Shown: positions 48,682 to 61,087, counted from the stretch's first letter. The stretch is 64,000 nt of DNA from Tetrapyrgos nigripes (GCA_013368315.1 JAACJM010000003.1:744001-808000); one strand, 5' to 3'. The notes: a model not told the origin generated them from the sequence alone. Numbers and translations: made by a program.

Positions 48682-49893
48682 ATGACCGACGACCACGACC
48701 AAGTTTTCTTCTCTCTTCCTCAGATTGCCCAGCGTCGCATAGACAAAGCCTTCGATACTTTTCTTAAAAGAGACGACTCGGACCGACCCAAGAAAAAGAG
48801 AAAGGTTGCGCATACTCCTGACTTGGATTTGGGTGGAGGGTTTGTCGTTGAAGAAACTCCTGGAGACTCAGGCGGAGGTTTCTTGGTTGAAGACAACCCT
48901 CCCATAACAGGCGGAGGTTTTCTAGTCGATGAAGAAGAGGCTGCAGGCGCGAGTGGTGCTGATTTCATCCCAGAAGACGACATGGATGTCGCCTCCTCGA
49001 AATCTGACTCAACTCCGGAACAGATTCCCTTCTCATCCATCCCTTCAGCTTTGCAGCTTCTTGACCTCCCGCCCGATGACGAACAAGTACTCAATGTATT
49101 CCGCAATGCTGCTTCTGGGTGGGACGATAACCATGCGAAATTCTCTCTGCCTAGAGGATCTGGGTCGACAGTAGATGCAGGAGGTTCGGAAAATGTGGAG
49201 ATGATTAGTCGTGAAGATTGGCGTGCAGTGTGTGCCATCTTGATCGAGCAACAGGGTGGATTGGTTGAAGGACCATCCGAAGCATTGTCTCTTCCTGGCT
49301 CTTCTCCTCCCTTGACGCCGTCGACTAGACCCACGACTAGGCAGTCATCTCGCCGGACCTCTCGAGGCGCATCTCTCAGCGGCGGTGCTCAGATTTTGGT
49401 CGAGGATTCTGATGATGACAGGGATCAGTATCAAGAGGAAGAGGAAGTGCCAGATGATGCTGAGGACGAAGAATACGTTGACTTGGATGCATCTGCCTCC
49501 CATCGTCGTCGACGTCAACCTGCCGGGGGATCTGCTTCTGCGAAAACTCGTCGTGCCCGTGGCCGGGCAGCAGACTCTGACATATCAGAATACGACGATA
49601 ATGAAAGTGACAGTGACTCTGGTGCTGCCCACAAGAAGAGCAAATCACTCACTGCTCGTCAGAAAGAAGCGTGTCTGACAAGTTTTGCGCTATTCTTCCC
49701 TGATGTTGACCCAAACGACTTACCGAAGAAAAAAATCATGCTCAGGGATATACAGAGGGTTGCGGGGTTACTCAAGGAGAAAATCAAGGCTGAGGAAATG
49801 GTGGAAATGCTAGAGGCGTTCTCTACACAACCCGACAAATCTATGTCATTAGAAGACTTTGAGAGGATGATGGTTGCAGCAAAGCTCATATAG
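48682..49893 (+). CDS. Acidic protein with GGGF repeats and an EF-hand-like C-terminus
   Basis: A single-exon gene of 403 residues. After a basic patch (KKKRKVAH, a nuclear-localisation-like signal) come three copies of a GGGF[LV]V[ED]-type motif near residues 50, 65 and 78. The middle is Ser/Asp/Glu-rich, with two Arg-rich stretches. The C-terminal 80 residues are helical and EF-hand-like in spacing (SMSLEDFERMMVAAKLI), but calcium ligands are mostly lost. The family is not one I can name. A chromatin- or DNA-repair-related role is only a guess from composition. Confidence 0.6.
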   Translation: MTDDHDQVFFSLPQIAQRRIDKAFDTFLKRDDSDRPKKKRKVAHTPDLDLGGGFVVEETPGDSGGGFLVEDNPPITGGGFLVDEEEAAGASGADFIPEDDMDVASSKSDSTPEQIPFSSIPSALQLLDLPPDDEQVLNVFRNAASGWDDNHAKFSLPRGSGSTVDAGGSENVEMISREDWRAVCAILIEQQGGLVEGPSEALSLPGSSPPLTPSTRPTTRQSSRRTSRGASLSGGAQILVEDSDDDRDQYQEEEEVPDDAEDEEYVDLDASASHRRRRQPAGGSASAKTRRARGRAADSDISEYDDNESDSDSGAAHKKSKSLTARQKEACLTSFALFFPDVDPNDLPKKKIMLRDIQRVAGLLKEKIKAEEMVEMLEAFSTQPDKSMSLEDFERMMVAAKLI

Positions 49894-50828
49894 TTGCGCA
49901 ATTGTGATTGCGAACAGGTCCATTGGGGATCTATAGCGTTGATACTTCAATCAAATTCTACCTTATTATCTTTATAATGAAGAACATTCTGAGTATGTAC
50001 TTATCTAGCGTACAGACGTCATGTTTGTTTTCTCTTTCAATATAGTATAGTACAGTCAAGTTGCTTTCGAATTTTGCAACTCGTCTTCCTGGACCTTACT
50101 ACAGGGCTTCCATCCAACCTTCAAGCTTTAACATTCAAACGTCTCTCCTTCCTCCTCTGTGACCACGCAATCTTTCCCTCGTCTTGCACCAGTGGGCGTT
50201 CTGCTTTCTGTGTACTCGAATGTCTTGCTCTTCCCCCGTACAACACGCCTCCAAGTCCTTTTCATGGTGTCGTTCACTTACGCTTCTCCGTATGAAAGAC
50301 ATGGATCGTGTTCTGCTTGCTTTGCCATTCTCCAATGTCCGACCCATGTACGCTGCTCCTTCCGGTTCCGACATGTATTTTGATTTTGACAAACACATCA
50401 TCTGCGACTCTCTTCATCGCAACTCAAGTTAGTGGGCGTCAGAGATTAACAACTGTTTCTCGATGGAAACTCTGAAAAGTCTAGGACCGCGCCCAAGGAA
50501 CTTTTTTGTGATGAGCCTGCAACGACACTTGTGGTTCTGCCCCTGAAACTCATTACACCTACCTCAACTAGCACCTTTCCTCACTTTTTCCTCCTCGTCG
50601 AGCCCTACCTCTGTGACAATTCTCCGCACCATAGGTAATTGCACTGACGGTTCTGTATGATCGCTAGGACACTGTTTCTGGATACACGTTTCTTTGTTTC
50701 AACTTGTAACAAGAGGACTTTGAGGCAGGAGTGATGATCGAAATTTGATTTACAGCAAGATGCCACAGTTTTAAAGTTTTCCTCCCAGAGCTTCAAACCC
50801 CATACCCTCTCTTCCTTCAGACTACGTT
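49894..50828. other. Spacer without supported gene
   Basis: This holds the 3' UTR of the acidic gene and the promoter of the secreted barrel protein. Some open frames exist on both strands, none of which I can support. Confidence 0.5.
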
Positions 50829-51847
50829 ATGTTCCCTACCATCATTTCAATGATCTTTCTTGCGCTGCCACTTGTTGCCGTCGCAAATCAGCTCCACCAC
50901 GCCCATCCCGTCCGCCAGCATCACGACATTGCAAAACGTGCTCCAGGCAACGTTAATGTCTACCAACACGGTTATGATAGCACCCGGTGGACGTATTACG
51001 ATGTTGGCCAGTAGGGTTTCTGCACCTTTAGCCTTCTTTCTCAAAACGCTCAATTTTTCTGTTCACTTTCCCTTCCAGAGGCACATGCGGTCAATACAAC
51101 ACCGAGAACGACTTTGTGAGTCGCGAGGTTTCCCTTACAGAGCAGACAACTTGACTGAATCCGGTTTTTGGTCTCATTGACAGATAGTCGCCCTCAATTC
51201 TGCCGTGAGTGCTCCATCTCATTTTTAGTACCGCATTCTGACAAGTGATATCAGCAATATGGAGGTGGATATCCTGGTCCCAACTGCTTCAAATCTATTA
51301 CCATGACGTACAATGGCAAAACTACCAATGCTGTCATTATGGACGAAGTGAATCCTATCCCCATACTCCTGTTAAAAATGTTTTGACAATTGTTGTATCC
51401 CAGTGTCCTGGATGTCCTTATGGTGGTCTTGATCTGTCCCGCGGTCTATTCAGGTTCTTTTCCGATGAAAGCGCAGGGGTCATCTACGGAAGTTGGTGGT
51501 TCAACGATGGTAGTGGTAATCAGCCCTCTTCTACGCAACCGCCGCCGCCGCCTTCTACGACCTGGCAGCCAGACCCGACGCCTATCATCTCTTGGCAACC
51601 TCCGTCTACTACGTCTGTTCCTGAGACCATCAGTATCTCCATCAGCGCTTCCTTTGAGCAACCTTCCTCCACCAGCTGGTCTTCAATCGAAACGCCTTCT
51701 TCAACGACCATCGACTACACTCCTACATCAGGCCTTGCAGTACATGAGCCAACGGGCACCGTGAACAATAATGACTTCCTTAATGTCGTGAACAAAGCCT
51801 TTATCAACCTTGGCGGGGTTGTCGCGGTTGGTCCACAGGTCCACTAA
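50829..51847 (+). CDS. Secreted double-psi beta-barrel (RlpA-like) protein
   Basis: Secreted expansin/barwin-like protein of 258 residues. The N-terminus is a signal peptide (MFPTIISMIFLALPLVAVA), and a KR dipeptide near residue 37 could be a kexin cleavage site. The barrel blocks are QGTCGQYNTENDF, then IVALNSA, QYGGGYPGPNCF and CPGCPYGGLDLSRGLF. A long Ser/Thr/Pro-rich tail follows (stalk-like, likely O-glycosylated). Exons are 50829-51010, 51079-51115, 51184-51204, 51255-51347 and 51404-51847. Such fungal proteins act on or bind cell wall polysaccharides, but the substrate is not shown. Confidence 0.8.
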
Positions 51848-52340
51848 TGCGTGCTCTCACTTATAATTAATCCAACGGCACTCTTGACTTATCATCATTC
51901 CTCTGCTTCTTACGCGATAGAATGACTGCTTCTGAGTTTTTGCTACATGCCTCTGATTTGTAAATACCTCGACCCGTAATTCCCGGAGCTTTCATTATCG
52001 TTGCGTTGTATTTGCTTTCGCTGCTGGCAATTTAGGTCCTTGTGCAAGTATTGGACAGTCTGCAAAGCGATCAGGCGATTGTGTCGCCGTCCTTTGTTTC
52101 TAAACTGGTATCCACCATGGATTTTCCGCTTAGAGCCCCTATCACCTACTCTACCTCGTACCCCAGCACTCATCCTACGTTTATTGATATCTATTGTTAT
52201 ACTACTAGAGCACAATATACGATCACCAATGGAAGAAAAAAAGTATTTATACGTTTTGTAGATGGTGAGGCAACGTCGTCCAAACGATCGAATGCATTCC
52301 TGAAGCAATCGTTCACCGACAACAAGACGTTGTTCGCGTG
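51848..52340. other. Convergent 3' spacer
   Basis: Between the secreted barrel gene (ending 51847) and the minus-strand monooxygenase (ending 52341). No gene is supported. Confidence 0.5.
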
Positions 52341-53892
52341 TTATGGATCATCATTCGGACGGACCACTTGTTTGGTCTCTACCCGCGCCATATCCAGGAT
52401 CCTGTACATAAGCCTCACCCATCCTTCCTGACTATGCAAAGCCTCGCCAACTCCATTGACCCATAATCCACTTTCGCCTCTCTCCTCCAATCTCTTCCAC
52501 TCCTTCCTCAACTCCACTTTCCACTTCCACATATCCTTCTCCCACCCTGTCACTCTCATCTTTGACCCTGCCAGTTCATACAACGTATCTCGATAAACAA
52601 ACGATTCCGGTTCAGTGGGTCTATGCCAATCCTTGGCCGACTCTACTGTCAACCTCTTCATCATGCCGTAGTGACCAATTAACTGATTATGCTTCTTCGA
52701 AACCTCCGTTAGTTCTTTGTCAATATCTAGTAGATGAGGGTCCCGGAAGACGCTGACGATGGCATGCGCTTGGGCTTCGAAAAGCGAGAACGGTGTCCCA
52801 CGTAAGAGCAGCCCCATGAAGGCTAGGCGCGTGGAAGGAACTGTGCGCTCTATCAGAGGGAAAATGTGTTTCGCAAGGGGATAAAGATGATAAGAAGAGT
52901 TTTGGATCATCGAGTGCAGAGCAGTAGGATCGACGTCATCAGCAGATTCCGGAATTGACAGCCTGGAGTTTTTGACAATGGAAGAGAGGAAGGGTATATC
53001 GAACTCGTATCCCGTACAGAGAATGACTTTATCGACGTTTTTTTCTGTTGTGCCATCTTCAAAGACCACAGTTCCGGAAACCACATCGTCAAAACGAGCA
53101 ATTGCACCATGCTTCGCCGATTCTCCACTGGATGGGACGGCTCCATTGGTCGATTGGATGACAGTTTTCCTGTTCAGGGCAAGCTCAGCTGAGATGTCCA
53201 TCCCGCTGGGCCCGTTTCCCATCACTAGCACTTTTGTGGCGTCAGAGAGCGTAACGTCTGAAGGTCGCCTGTACCACGCTGAATGATATGCTTTCCTCGC
53301 CTCCACCCACGCTGACAAACCTGAAATGTCGGGAAAACGAGGTTTGCGAAAGTGACCATTGGCAACAATGAGATAGTCGAAGAGCAGCTCTGTTGTTGTA
53401 TGGGTTTTGCGCGTTCTGATTTGCCAAACACACCTCTTTTTGTCCCACTTCGCATCTTCGACAGTGGTGTTGAGATGAATATGAGGGCGTAGATGAAAAT
53501 GGGATGCAAATGCTTCCAGATATCGCTGAACCGTAGACGCAGGAGGGAAGAGTGGAGTCGAGTGAGGAAATGGGAAAGCGTTGTAGGCCATGACTGGGTG
53601 CGGGATATTCGTGGTCATAGAGTCATAGATTGGTGACAAGGGAGGGTCAGTCGAGTTCATAGCAGATGCTGGGTTCCTATAGAGGTGTTAGAAAGTCGTT
53701 ACCTCATTGAATCAGGATACAAAAGAGTATTCACCAGATACCACCCAACCCTTCTCGTGCTTCAAAGACCGTTGGCATCCATCTTCCATTCCTGAATTCA
53801 GGTGAGTCCAGGATTACTTGTAGGGCAATTAAACCACAAGGGCCGGCCCCAACGATGCATATACGCTTGGTCGGCAAATCTGATATTGGCAT
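52341..53892 (-). CDS. Flavin-containing monooxygenase
   Basis: FAD- and NADPH-dependent monooxygenase. The N-terminal FAD motif is GAGPCG in ICIVGAGPCGLIA, the FMO identifying region is near FPDISGLSAWVEARKAYHSA, and the NADPH-binding motif is GNGPSG. A second dinucleotide-binding region leads to ILCTGYEFDIPF. Exons are 53735-53892 and 52341-53676, giving 497 residues, a normal family length. Start is the ATG giving MPISDLPTKRICIVG. Typical substrates are sulfur- or nitrogen-containing metabolites, and none can be assigned. Confidence 0.86.
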
Positions 53893-54381
53893 TGAGAAGT
53901 GCAGAGCAGATCCCCAGGACGTCAGAAGTGAACGATTGTCCGGTTTGATGGGTTTTTATCATCCTGGCAGTGGTTATTTCTGTAAGTTCCGTCAAATTGA
54001 TGTTGACTCGGACGTACCAGTGCTCTCCGATGTGCATGGAAACTCTTAATGTCGTGCACTGGCTTTTCCCTATCACACCGGACCATATACCGATAGAGAC
54101 TGCATCGACCAAGCCGCAAAAATGTTGAACAATGTGCCCAAATATTGTCCTTGCATGATGGTAGTGAACAAGGGATGTCCTCTACGTCACTAACACTTGC
54201 TCTTTCTTTCGGGGCCTCTGCACAACACAGAATTTGCAAGCTCGAACGCGACATTTCAAATTTGAAAAGAGGCTTAGACTATACAAATACGAATGATCAC
54301 TGTTAGGGCATCGCTCCTCTGATATGAGTACATCTCCAATAGCTCTCTAGGAAATGCTGGGTGACTCGTGCTAGCATATTT
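53893..54381. other. Spacer between two minus-strand genes
   Basis: Promoter of the monooxygenase and 3' UTR of the small secreted gene. No gene supported. Confidence 0.5.
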
Positions 54382-54681
54382 CTAGACTGCCATTGAGCTG
54401 GCCACAGTAGTGGGGCTAGCAGTGGGGTTCTGGCTGCAAAGACTCATGCATGTTGCGTCTGTGACGCAGTTAGGAGAGTCGGGGAACGCGTCGCAGCAAA
54501 CGATACAGTAACGGGCACATTGCTATCGGTTATATTATCAGTTACAAGTCAGAGTGGAAGATTTGAGGGAGCGACGAACTGAACCAGCTGGAGGAGACCC
54601 ACAGTCTCCGACACCCCAAACTTGAGCGCTCACAGAGGAGACGGCAACGGCAGCGAGAAGAGTGAAGAAGGTGAATCGCAT
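54382..54681 (-). CDS. Small secreted cysteine-rich protein
   Basis: A short two-exon gene of 80 residues. Exon 1 is 54580-54681 and exon 2 is 54382-54522, joined in phase 0 by a GTTCGT donor and ATAG acceptor. The N-terminus is a signal peptide (MRFTFFTLLAAVAVSSVSAQ). The mature part has eight cysteines, arranged C..C..C..CC..C..C..C (DCGSPP, QCARYCIVCCDAF, NCVTDATCMSLC), then a Ser/Thr tail. The single CC doublet lies at positions 4-5, unlike hydrophobins, in which there are two doublets. It resembles small secreted effectors or structural proteins of fungi, but no family is assigned. Confidence 0.65.
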
Positions 54682-54992
54682 GGTGAGGAAGGGCTATCCA
54701 AGAGCTCTCACCCGAAGGTCTGGCATCTTTTATACCTAACTGACATACATACCCGGGCGCCCATACCCGTACATACAATGTCCGTTTTTCAGTTGGGGTT
54801 CTGTCTGATAAACATCGATGTTGCTCAGTACTCCACTGTCTCGCTTTGACATCTGTCCAAGTTACTCCAGGTTCTGATACTAGTGATACATCGAGGAAGT
54901 TTGCATAGGATTTGTACTGTTGTACGCCCAGTGAGCTGCTAATGCATGATGTCAGACCCCACCAATTCTCGGAACGACTGGCATTCTCACCT

Positions 54993-56762
54993 TTACAGAT
55001 GGAATCTCCACCTCACATCGTTGTCACCCTCTAATTGCGCTCCTCGTCCCAATTCTTTTTCGTCTGCAGACCGATTGGCAAGAATTACCTCCCTCTTCCT
55101 GTTCTCTCTCGCCAAAATTATCCAAAGCAATGAAGCAATCACAGCATTCGCAACCAAATAACCCAGGGCCATTGAATGCCCTACTACATATTCGGGACTC
55201 CATTTGGGTCGGTACAACTGAGTACCTAACACTGCACCCAAGTTTCCAACGCTGATCTGCAACGCACACGCTACAGCGCGTTTTGTTTGTCCCGCGACGT
55301 TCATGGAAGGCCACGATAACGCTATTTAAAAAATGCTCGGAAATTACCAGCGACGAAGAGAAGGCTACGCACTGAGTGCAGTGGCTGGGTATATGCCCGC
55401 TGCAGCGAAGAATGTGCCGAGGTACGAGACGCCAGGGCGTCCAGTGGGATTAGTGTTGCCTAGGAGGATGGAGTAACCGATTATCCCGGTCAATGCGCTC
55501 GCTATGATGAATGGTGCATGGATACGAAGGCGCTGGCTAGTTATGGCAACTAGGACTGTCAGGACCGTAGCAAGCGCGTAAGGAGGAACGCTCAAAAGCT
55601 GGGCTTTGGCAGTTGTATAACCAAGGTCTTTGATGATTGTCGGGAGGAATAGCGACAATGTGTACAATGGGAGGGAGCATGTGTGGAACAATAGACCGTA
55701 AAGCCAGCATTTTGGATCTTTGAGGCATTTAGAGACGTTTTCCCAGTTGAAAGATTCTGATACTATGGCGTCTGAATCGGCAGAGAGTCGGGCTTGGATG
55801 TCAGTACGTTCTTGAGTTGTAAGAAAAGAGGCCGTAGAGGGGTAGTTGTAAACGAACAAGTAGGCGAAGAGAGCGACAACAATGGTCAGAAGACCCTCTA
55901 AAATGAAGATCCACCTAATAGCTTCGTTTAGTTCATTTTAACGCTTTCACCGCGGGCTGGCTCACCTCCAGCCTCGGTAGTCTGCTACACCATCCATTTT
56001 ACCAATGCCCTGAAAAATGAAACAGGTGAGCCATCAATGAAACTTGTAGTAGCATCGACGCGTACATATCCCAGAATGCCACCAAAAGCGCCGGCTAAAC
56101 TTGCCGCACTGAAAAACAAGGCCACTCGATAGACTCTCTCCTCTCTCTTATACCACATACTCAGGTAATAGACCACTCCCGGAAACAGCCCCGACTCTGT
56201 CACACCTAGAAAGAATCGTACAAGGAAGAATCCCACGAGACTTTGAGTGACTCCCATTAACGTCGCAACCACTCCCCAGGCTAATGTAAGGGTAGGTAAC
56301 CAAATCTTCGGTGTAGATAGTTTGAGGACGATGTTGCATGGAATCTCAAAAAGGACGTAGCCGACGAAATACAGGGTGAGACTTGTGAGGTATTGGTTTC
56401 CAGCTGAGATTCAAGATATGAGCATTACAAGAAAAACACTTTGCCGGTACTCACTCATGTCAAGATCCTCCGTCAGTCCTTCCAGACGAGCATTGGCGAC
56501 TAGAAAAGTAATGGATATTTCAGCGTTCATAGACACCTTAAACGCATGCAGAGGAATACAGACCATTGCTTCGATCAAGAAAAGAAAGCAGGTACAAAAC
56601 CACCAATCCAGGAAGCAGATGTGCATCAAGCTTCCGCAATAGATTTTGCTCTTTGACATTCGCGATGGTACTGGTTCTGCTGCTGGTAGGGTTTAGCTCG
56701 ACATCCGTTTCCGTTGCTTGTCCATTCCGTTCGCCGGCAAATTTCTCATCGAGGGCCGACAT
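54993..56762 (-). CDS. MFS transporter of the allantoate-permease (Dal5-like) type
   Basis: Membrane transporter, probably for anionic organic compounds such as allantoate, nicotinate or vitamin-like acids. Motifs include LYLLSFLDRSN at the first helix, then FFLVRFFLGVTESGLFPG and LAGAFGGILGY. The later loop WRWIFILEGLLTI and LFLPTIIKDLGY are typical. Start is the ATG giving MSALDEKFAGERN, followed by the first transmembrane helix after about 45 residues. About six exons are needed; splices at 55990 and 55320 are visible. The N-terminus has a cytosolic tail rich in Ser and Thr. Confidence 0.8.
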
Positions 56763-57223
56763 AGCGATGAACAGGCTCGGGGAGAGAGTGGTTCGTCCAG
56801 AGACGGGTAGCGGGAGGAGAGCGAATAAATTTCAATGGTTTAGGTCTGCTTTAATACGTCCTGCAGCTGCCTACTTACATCACAATGGAGATAAATAACG
56901 CGTTAAGTTGAGTTGCGCCATGTGCCTGCCCGATCACGACATCGAAGACGAGGGAAAGTATTTCTTTTTTAGTCGATGTAAACTGTTGGCCCCTCCAAGC
57001 AGTAAGAATGACGGAAATCAAGCCCACGAAGCCAAGAGGTAAGCAGAGTCCAAGGAACCAACGACATCGTCAGGGTAAAACACGATGCTTTGTGTACAGC
57101 TATGATTACAAGAAATGTCTTCTACATCTGATGGTCAATATTTGGTCCTTGAATAAGCCACTTACAAGCAGGTAGTAAGAGACTCAGAACTGAAACTTCT
57201 AATGCGTATGCGAGACTCCGACG
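56763..57223. other. Spacer between MFS and CSN8 genes
   Basis: Promoter of the transporter gene and 3' region of the CSN8 gene. No gene supported. Confidence 0.5.
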
Positions 57224-58283
57224 TTAAACTTCCAGCTTAGAGACGCTCTGTGCGATAAAGTTTAGATTTCCTAGCGAAGAAAATTCTGTTTTAATTTATG
57301 GTATTAGGTAGTGGGAACAGAGGTGACAGGGTATGATGCCGTACCTGGCGCAAAATTAGCAGCTTGAGTCTCGGCAGATTTCTTCGGTTTATAAGGTACT
57401 GGAGTCAATATTTGAGAAGATGCATCATAGGCCCAGTTGTTTGCGGTTGCAACTACAGAATATCAAACTGAGTGTCAGAGGAAGATCGTCGATACGTAGA
57501 CAAGCACATACCCTCTAACAGGCGTTCAGCAGGTAAAGCAAAGTAAGTCTGAGCAAGAGAGAGGGAGATGGATGTATAGACGCGAGAGAGGAGAACGAAT
57601 GTCCTATGACGGAACGATTCTGCAAGATGTTATTGACTTTCGTCGAAAGAAAGTAGAGAAAGTGGAAGCAAACCTGCAAATGCCTCGGTCATGGTCTTGA
57701 TAACATTGGCCAAATCCTGATCTGGAAAATCAGGCTGCTCAGTTAACGAGTTCAGGGCCTGAATGCGACCATAGACGTTGGGATAATCTCGTGCGGATAC
57801 AGCTTGTAGCAAGCGACCTAGGCATTGGACAATAGGAGAGGCAAAAAATGGCGGAGGAAGGCGTTTGATCACCAGCCTAGCCAGAGGAAGCTCATCGGAT
57901 ATGAGGTGGGCGAGAATAATGGGAGTAACAACAAATAAACGAGATGGACTGCTGCTTTCACTCTGTAGAAAGGTCAGGGCAAGATCCAGATCTCTCACAA
58001 GAGCGCGACTCACGTTGATATCAGTCATCTCTGCAATGCTTGCCGTTCTCTTGAAGTCTTTCTGAGCGACACAGTTGGCAATTTCAGGGAAGATGAGTCG
58101 GTAAGGATCTTGCTGGGGTTCTTCCTGAATGGGCTGGGGAGGAGGATTTTGTTCAGGTTGATCAGTGACCATCGTCGAGCTGGGTTCATCGACTGGGGCG
58201 GGTGGTGGGGCGGCACCATTCATCCGAGCCTCATCCTCTATTTCTGCAGCCGTAGTGGGGGGAGGTGTAGGAGGCCCAACCAT
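57224..58283 (-). CDS. COP9 signalosome subunit 8 (CSN8)-like
   Basis: Subunit of the COP9 signalosome, which removes NEDD8 from cullins. The N-terminal 55 residues are Pro-rich and low complexity. The CSN8/PSMD8/eIF3k helical domain follows (YRLIFPEIANCVAQKDFKR; SRALVRDLDLALTFLQSE; SLSLAQTYFALP). Exons are 57674-58283, 57512-57619, 57345-57452 and 57224-57285, joined in frame to give 295 residues. The last exon ends FSSLGNLNFIAQSVSKLEV, which fits the conserved C-terminal helix of CSN8. Start is the first ATG. Confidence 0.78.
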
Positions 58284-58378
58284 AGTGGAAAGGAGATCTA
58301 GAGCAAAGACGCGTTAGACTTTGACGCGCGTGACCCTGCTTCATCCATCACCACTACTACGCCGTCGACGACGAAAGC

Positions 58379-59327
58379 ATGGACGACTTTCTAAATGAAG
58401 AAGTTGAATCAATTCTGCACATTGCTCGCGAAGTCTCCGTATACAAGATTCCTCCGCTGAAAGCCAACGAGGGACATCGTGCCGGCGAGTGGGGTGACCT
58501 TGCCCAACCTCTCTGGTATGAAGTTTGCTAGTATCCTTCGCTTGGATACGAGGATAATTAACAATACTAATGATATAAACGTTTTACTAGGAAAGGCCGC
58601 ATGAGGATCATCGAGAAATCAGCTGGAGTATCTATATTGTATGAAGATTCTGCCACAGGTGCGTCAGTTCTCCTGTTCTGAACATTACTGACCTCTCTTT
58701 AGGAGAATGTAGGCTCCCTTCCTTCTTCACATCATCCTCGGTTCATCGATACATAACATAGTGTTTGCAAAGACAGAATATGATCCCAGCCGCCCATCTG
58801 TTGAAGCGGTATTAGATTCTTCGCGATACTTTGTTGTACGAGTAGAGGAAGGAGGGAAGAAAGCGTATATTGGCATGGGCTTTGCAGAGAGAACGGACAG
58901 TTTTGATTTCAGTCAGTGTTGTCTATGTGGTCTAGTGGTGTCCCAACTACACTAAACTCTACACCTCACAGACGTCGCTCTGCAGGATTACACCAAGTAT
59001 GTGACTTCTGGAAGCATACCTTGGTCACGCTGATCCTTGACCCTGTACAGACGCTGGAAAGCAGCTCAGAATCCTTCACCGCATGACGATCCTGAAACCG
59101 ATTCTCAATCTCCGCACGTTTCTGCAGGCCCTAAGAAGGATTACAGCCTGAAGGAAGGTCAGACGTTCTCCATCAGTATTCCTGGAAAGAAGAAGACTGC
59201 GACAGCAACATCAGGCGTATCGGACTTGCTTGGTGCATCCTCGAGTAGTGGTAACACTAGTGCCGGAGGCGGAGGAGGCGGAATACCGCTGTTGCCCCCG
59301 CCGCCAAGTAGCAACAGGAAGAAGTAG
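58379..59327 (+). CDS. NECAP-like endocytosis adaptor
   Basis: NECAP (adaptin-ear-binding coat-associated protein), linked to AP-2 and clathrin-mediated endocytosis. The N-terminal PH-like fold is clear (VYKIPPLKANEGHRAGEWGD and then RMRIIEKSAGVSILYED). Exons are 58379-58515, 58591-58658, 58703-58708 (six bases), 58762-58911, 58972-58996 and 59051-59327, giving 220 residues. The tail ends in a Gly-rich and Pro-rich segment and RKK. The six-base exon joins GELFAKTEYDP in frame. Confidence 0.85.
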
Positions 59328-61087
59328 AACAAGCTATGGTGAGTCTTGGTTTTGATGATGTGGACCCTGGAATTAAAGTTGACATATGACGCTCCTTTGA
59401 CTATGGACACTGGAATATGGAATGTATTATTTCTGAACAACGTTCTTACTATCGTAATGTTAGCAAGAACGCATCAAGTTGAATTTGAAGAAAACATTTC
59501 TCAAGTCTCTGATTTTCTATGTGATCACGTACCAACGATGTTATTGGCTTCATCCGACCGCAAACTTGCAGTTCCGATGGCAGCTCTGATAGCAAAGCTT
59601 CAGCGAACGCCGAACACCCTTCCGAGCATATCAATATGATACAGACCAGCGTAAATGTAGCAACGAGACTCGAGAAGTCGACATCCATAACTGCTCTTTG
59701 CTATCAATGTTAGCGAGAGGAGTTGAGCAGAGCAAGGCGATCTCGATCTCCAGACTGACTAACTTGCGATGAATGCACATTGCACATGTCCGAGATATTT
59801 ATCAGAATGCTCAAGTACAAATTTTGATATTGTAAGTGTCCTCCCCGAATTCTTGTATCGTGATTGTTTTTCTTGACGGCTGCACCATCTCATAGCACAA
59901 TGTGCCCAGCACACAGGATTGCTGATGGAGTAGTCTCGACTATCTTTGATAGATTGATGATAAGTCAATGTATTTTGAAATATTATGGGGTCCGAGTTCA
60001 CCGATCTGCTCTTCCTACAGACCGCTAAGTATGAGGATTGTCAAAGCGCTGGCACTCTTGAGGCCGCCTAGCTTGTCATTCTTGTACACAATCACAGCTC
60101 TAACAGTCCACGGTCCCATATGCAATCCTAGTCCCAAGTGAGATTAGTCTTCTTTGAAATGTAGTGTCCGTCATTGATGTTTTCCAGGTGCGTAGAGTAG
60201 AGCCAAACCTATAGAGATGATGCTCTTGCACGGTTGTCTTTGCGCTGATATGTTAAATATAGATTAAATGGTCGCAAAACTTACTCGTGTCTTAGGTATG
60301 TCAGGAGAGTAGTCGTGGAGGACGCAGCTACTAAGCTTTTAAAAACTGCCGAAATCCGAACTTTGCGACACAGCGGTGTTCCACCGATATTGTCGACGAA
60401 TGTTGTCCAGATTCATTCGGACATGTTTTGTTTCTTAGGGCTTTCTAGGATATGTACGTCTTAACGGAAATACTACGACGATTACTCCGAGACTTACACC
60501 GAGAATAGCCAATGTCTTGGTTTTGATGGGGACTCTTCCGCCTACAGTCGATGACCTCAAAGACTAATGCATTCCCAAGGAGCAATCCGACAATATACCG
60601 ATATGGGAACAATATACATGTTTTCCTTCATACCTTTGAGTATTGTTGGAATCTAAAACGTCGTTGATCTGACTTGACCTTGCAGAACCAGACCAACAGT
60701 ACTGCAATCTGAAGCGGACGGAGCATGCAGCTAGCTGACCCCAGGTCTTTTTTTGCAAGAGACAGCTCAGCAACGGTACTTTTAAAAGTCATCTTCTAGT
60801 CCTATGATACTTACATCGGATCTTGTGACTGCATCCATACTCAACATACGACAGCATTTACACAGTATAGACCATGCAAGTCAAAGCTGCACCCGACGAC
60901 ATTCCGCGTGTCGACTTCGGTACAAAGCCGGAAAATAAACTTCAATACTGGTGGAAAGTGATCGATGTATGCTTCCGCCGACTATTGTGTCTAGGGATAT
61001 AAAAACTGCTCATGATTCGACGTATGCCCTCAACCTCATTCCTATCGCCCTTCCCAAGCTCTTCATTCAAGGATCAGGATATCAAAA
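59328..61087. other. Spacer without supported gene
   Basis: A 1.8-kb interval between NECAP and the cellulase gene. Several open frames exist (for example 59346-59639 plus strand and 59449-59688 minus strand), but none has a family or a consistent splice pattern. The last 100 bases are the promoter of the cellulase. Confidence 0.45.

Noticed and set aside
59346..59688. Overlapping open frames on both strands after NECAP
   Set aside because: No motif and no splice-consistent exon. Probably 3' UTR and spacer.
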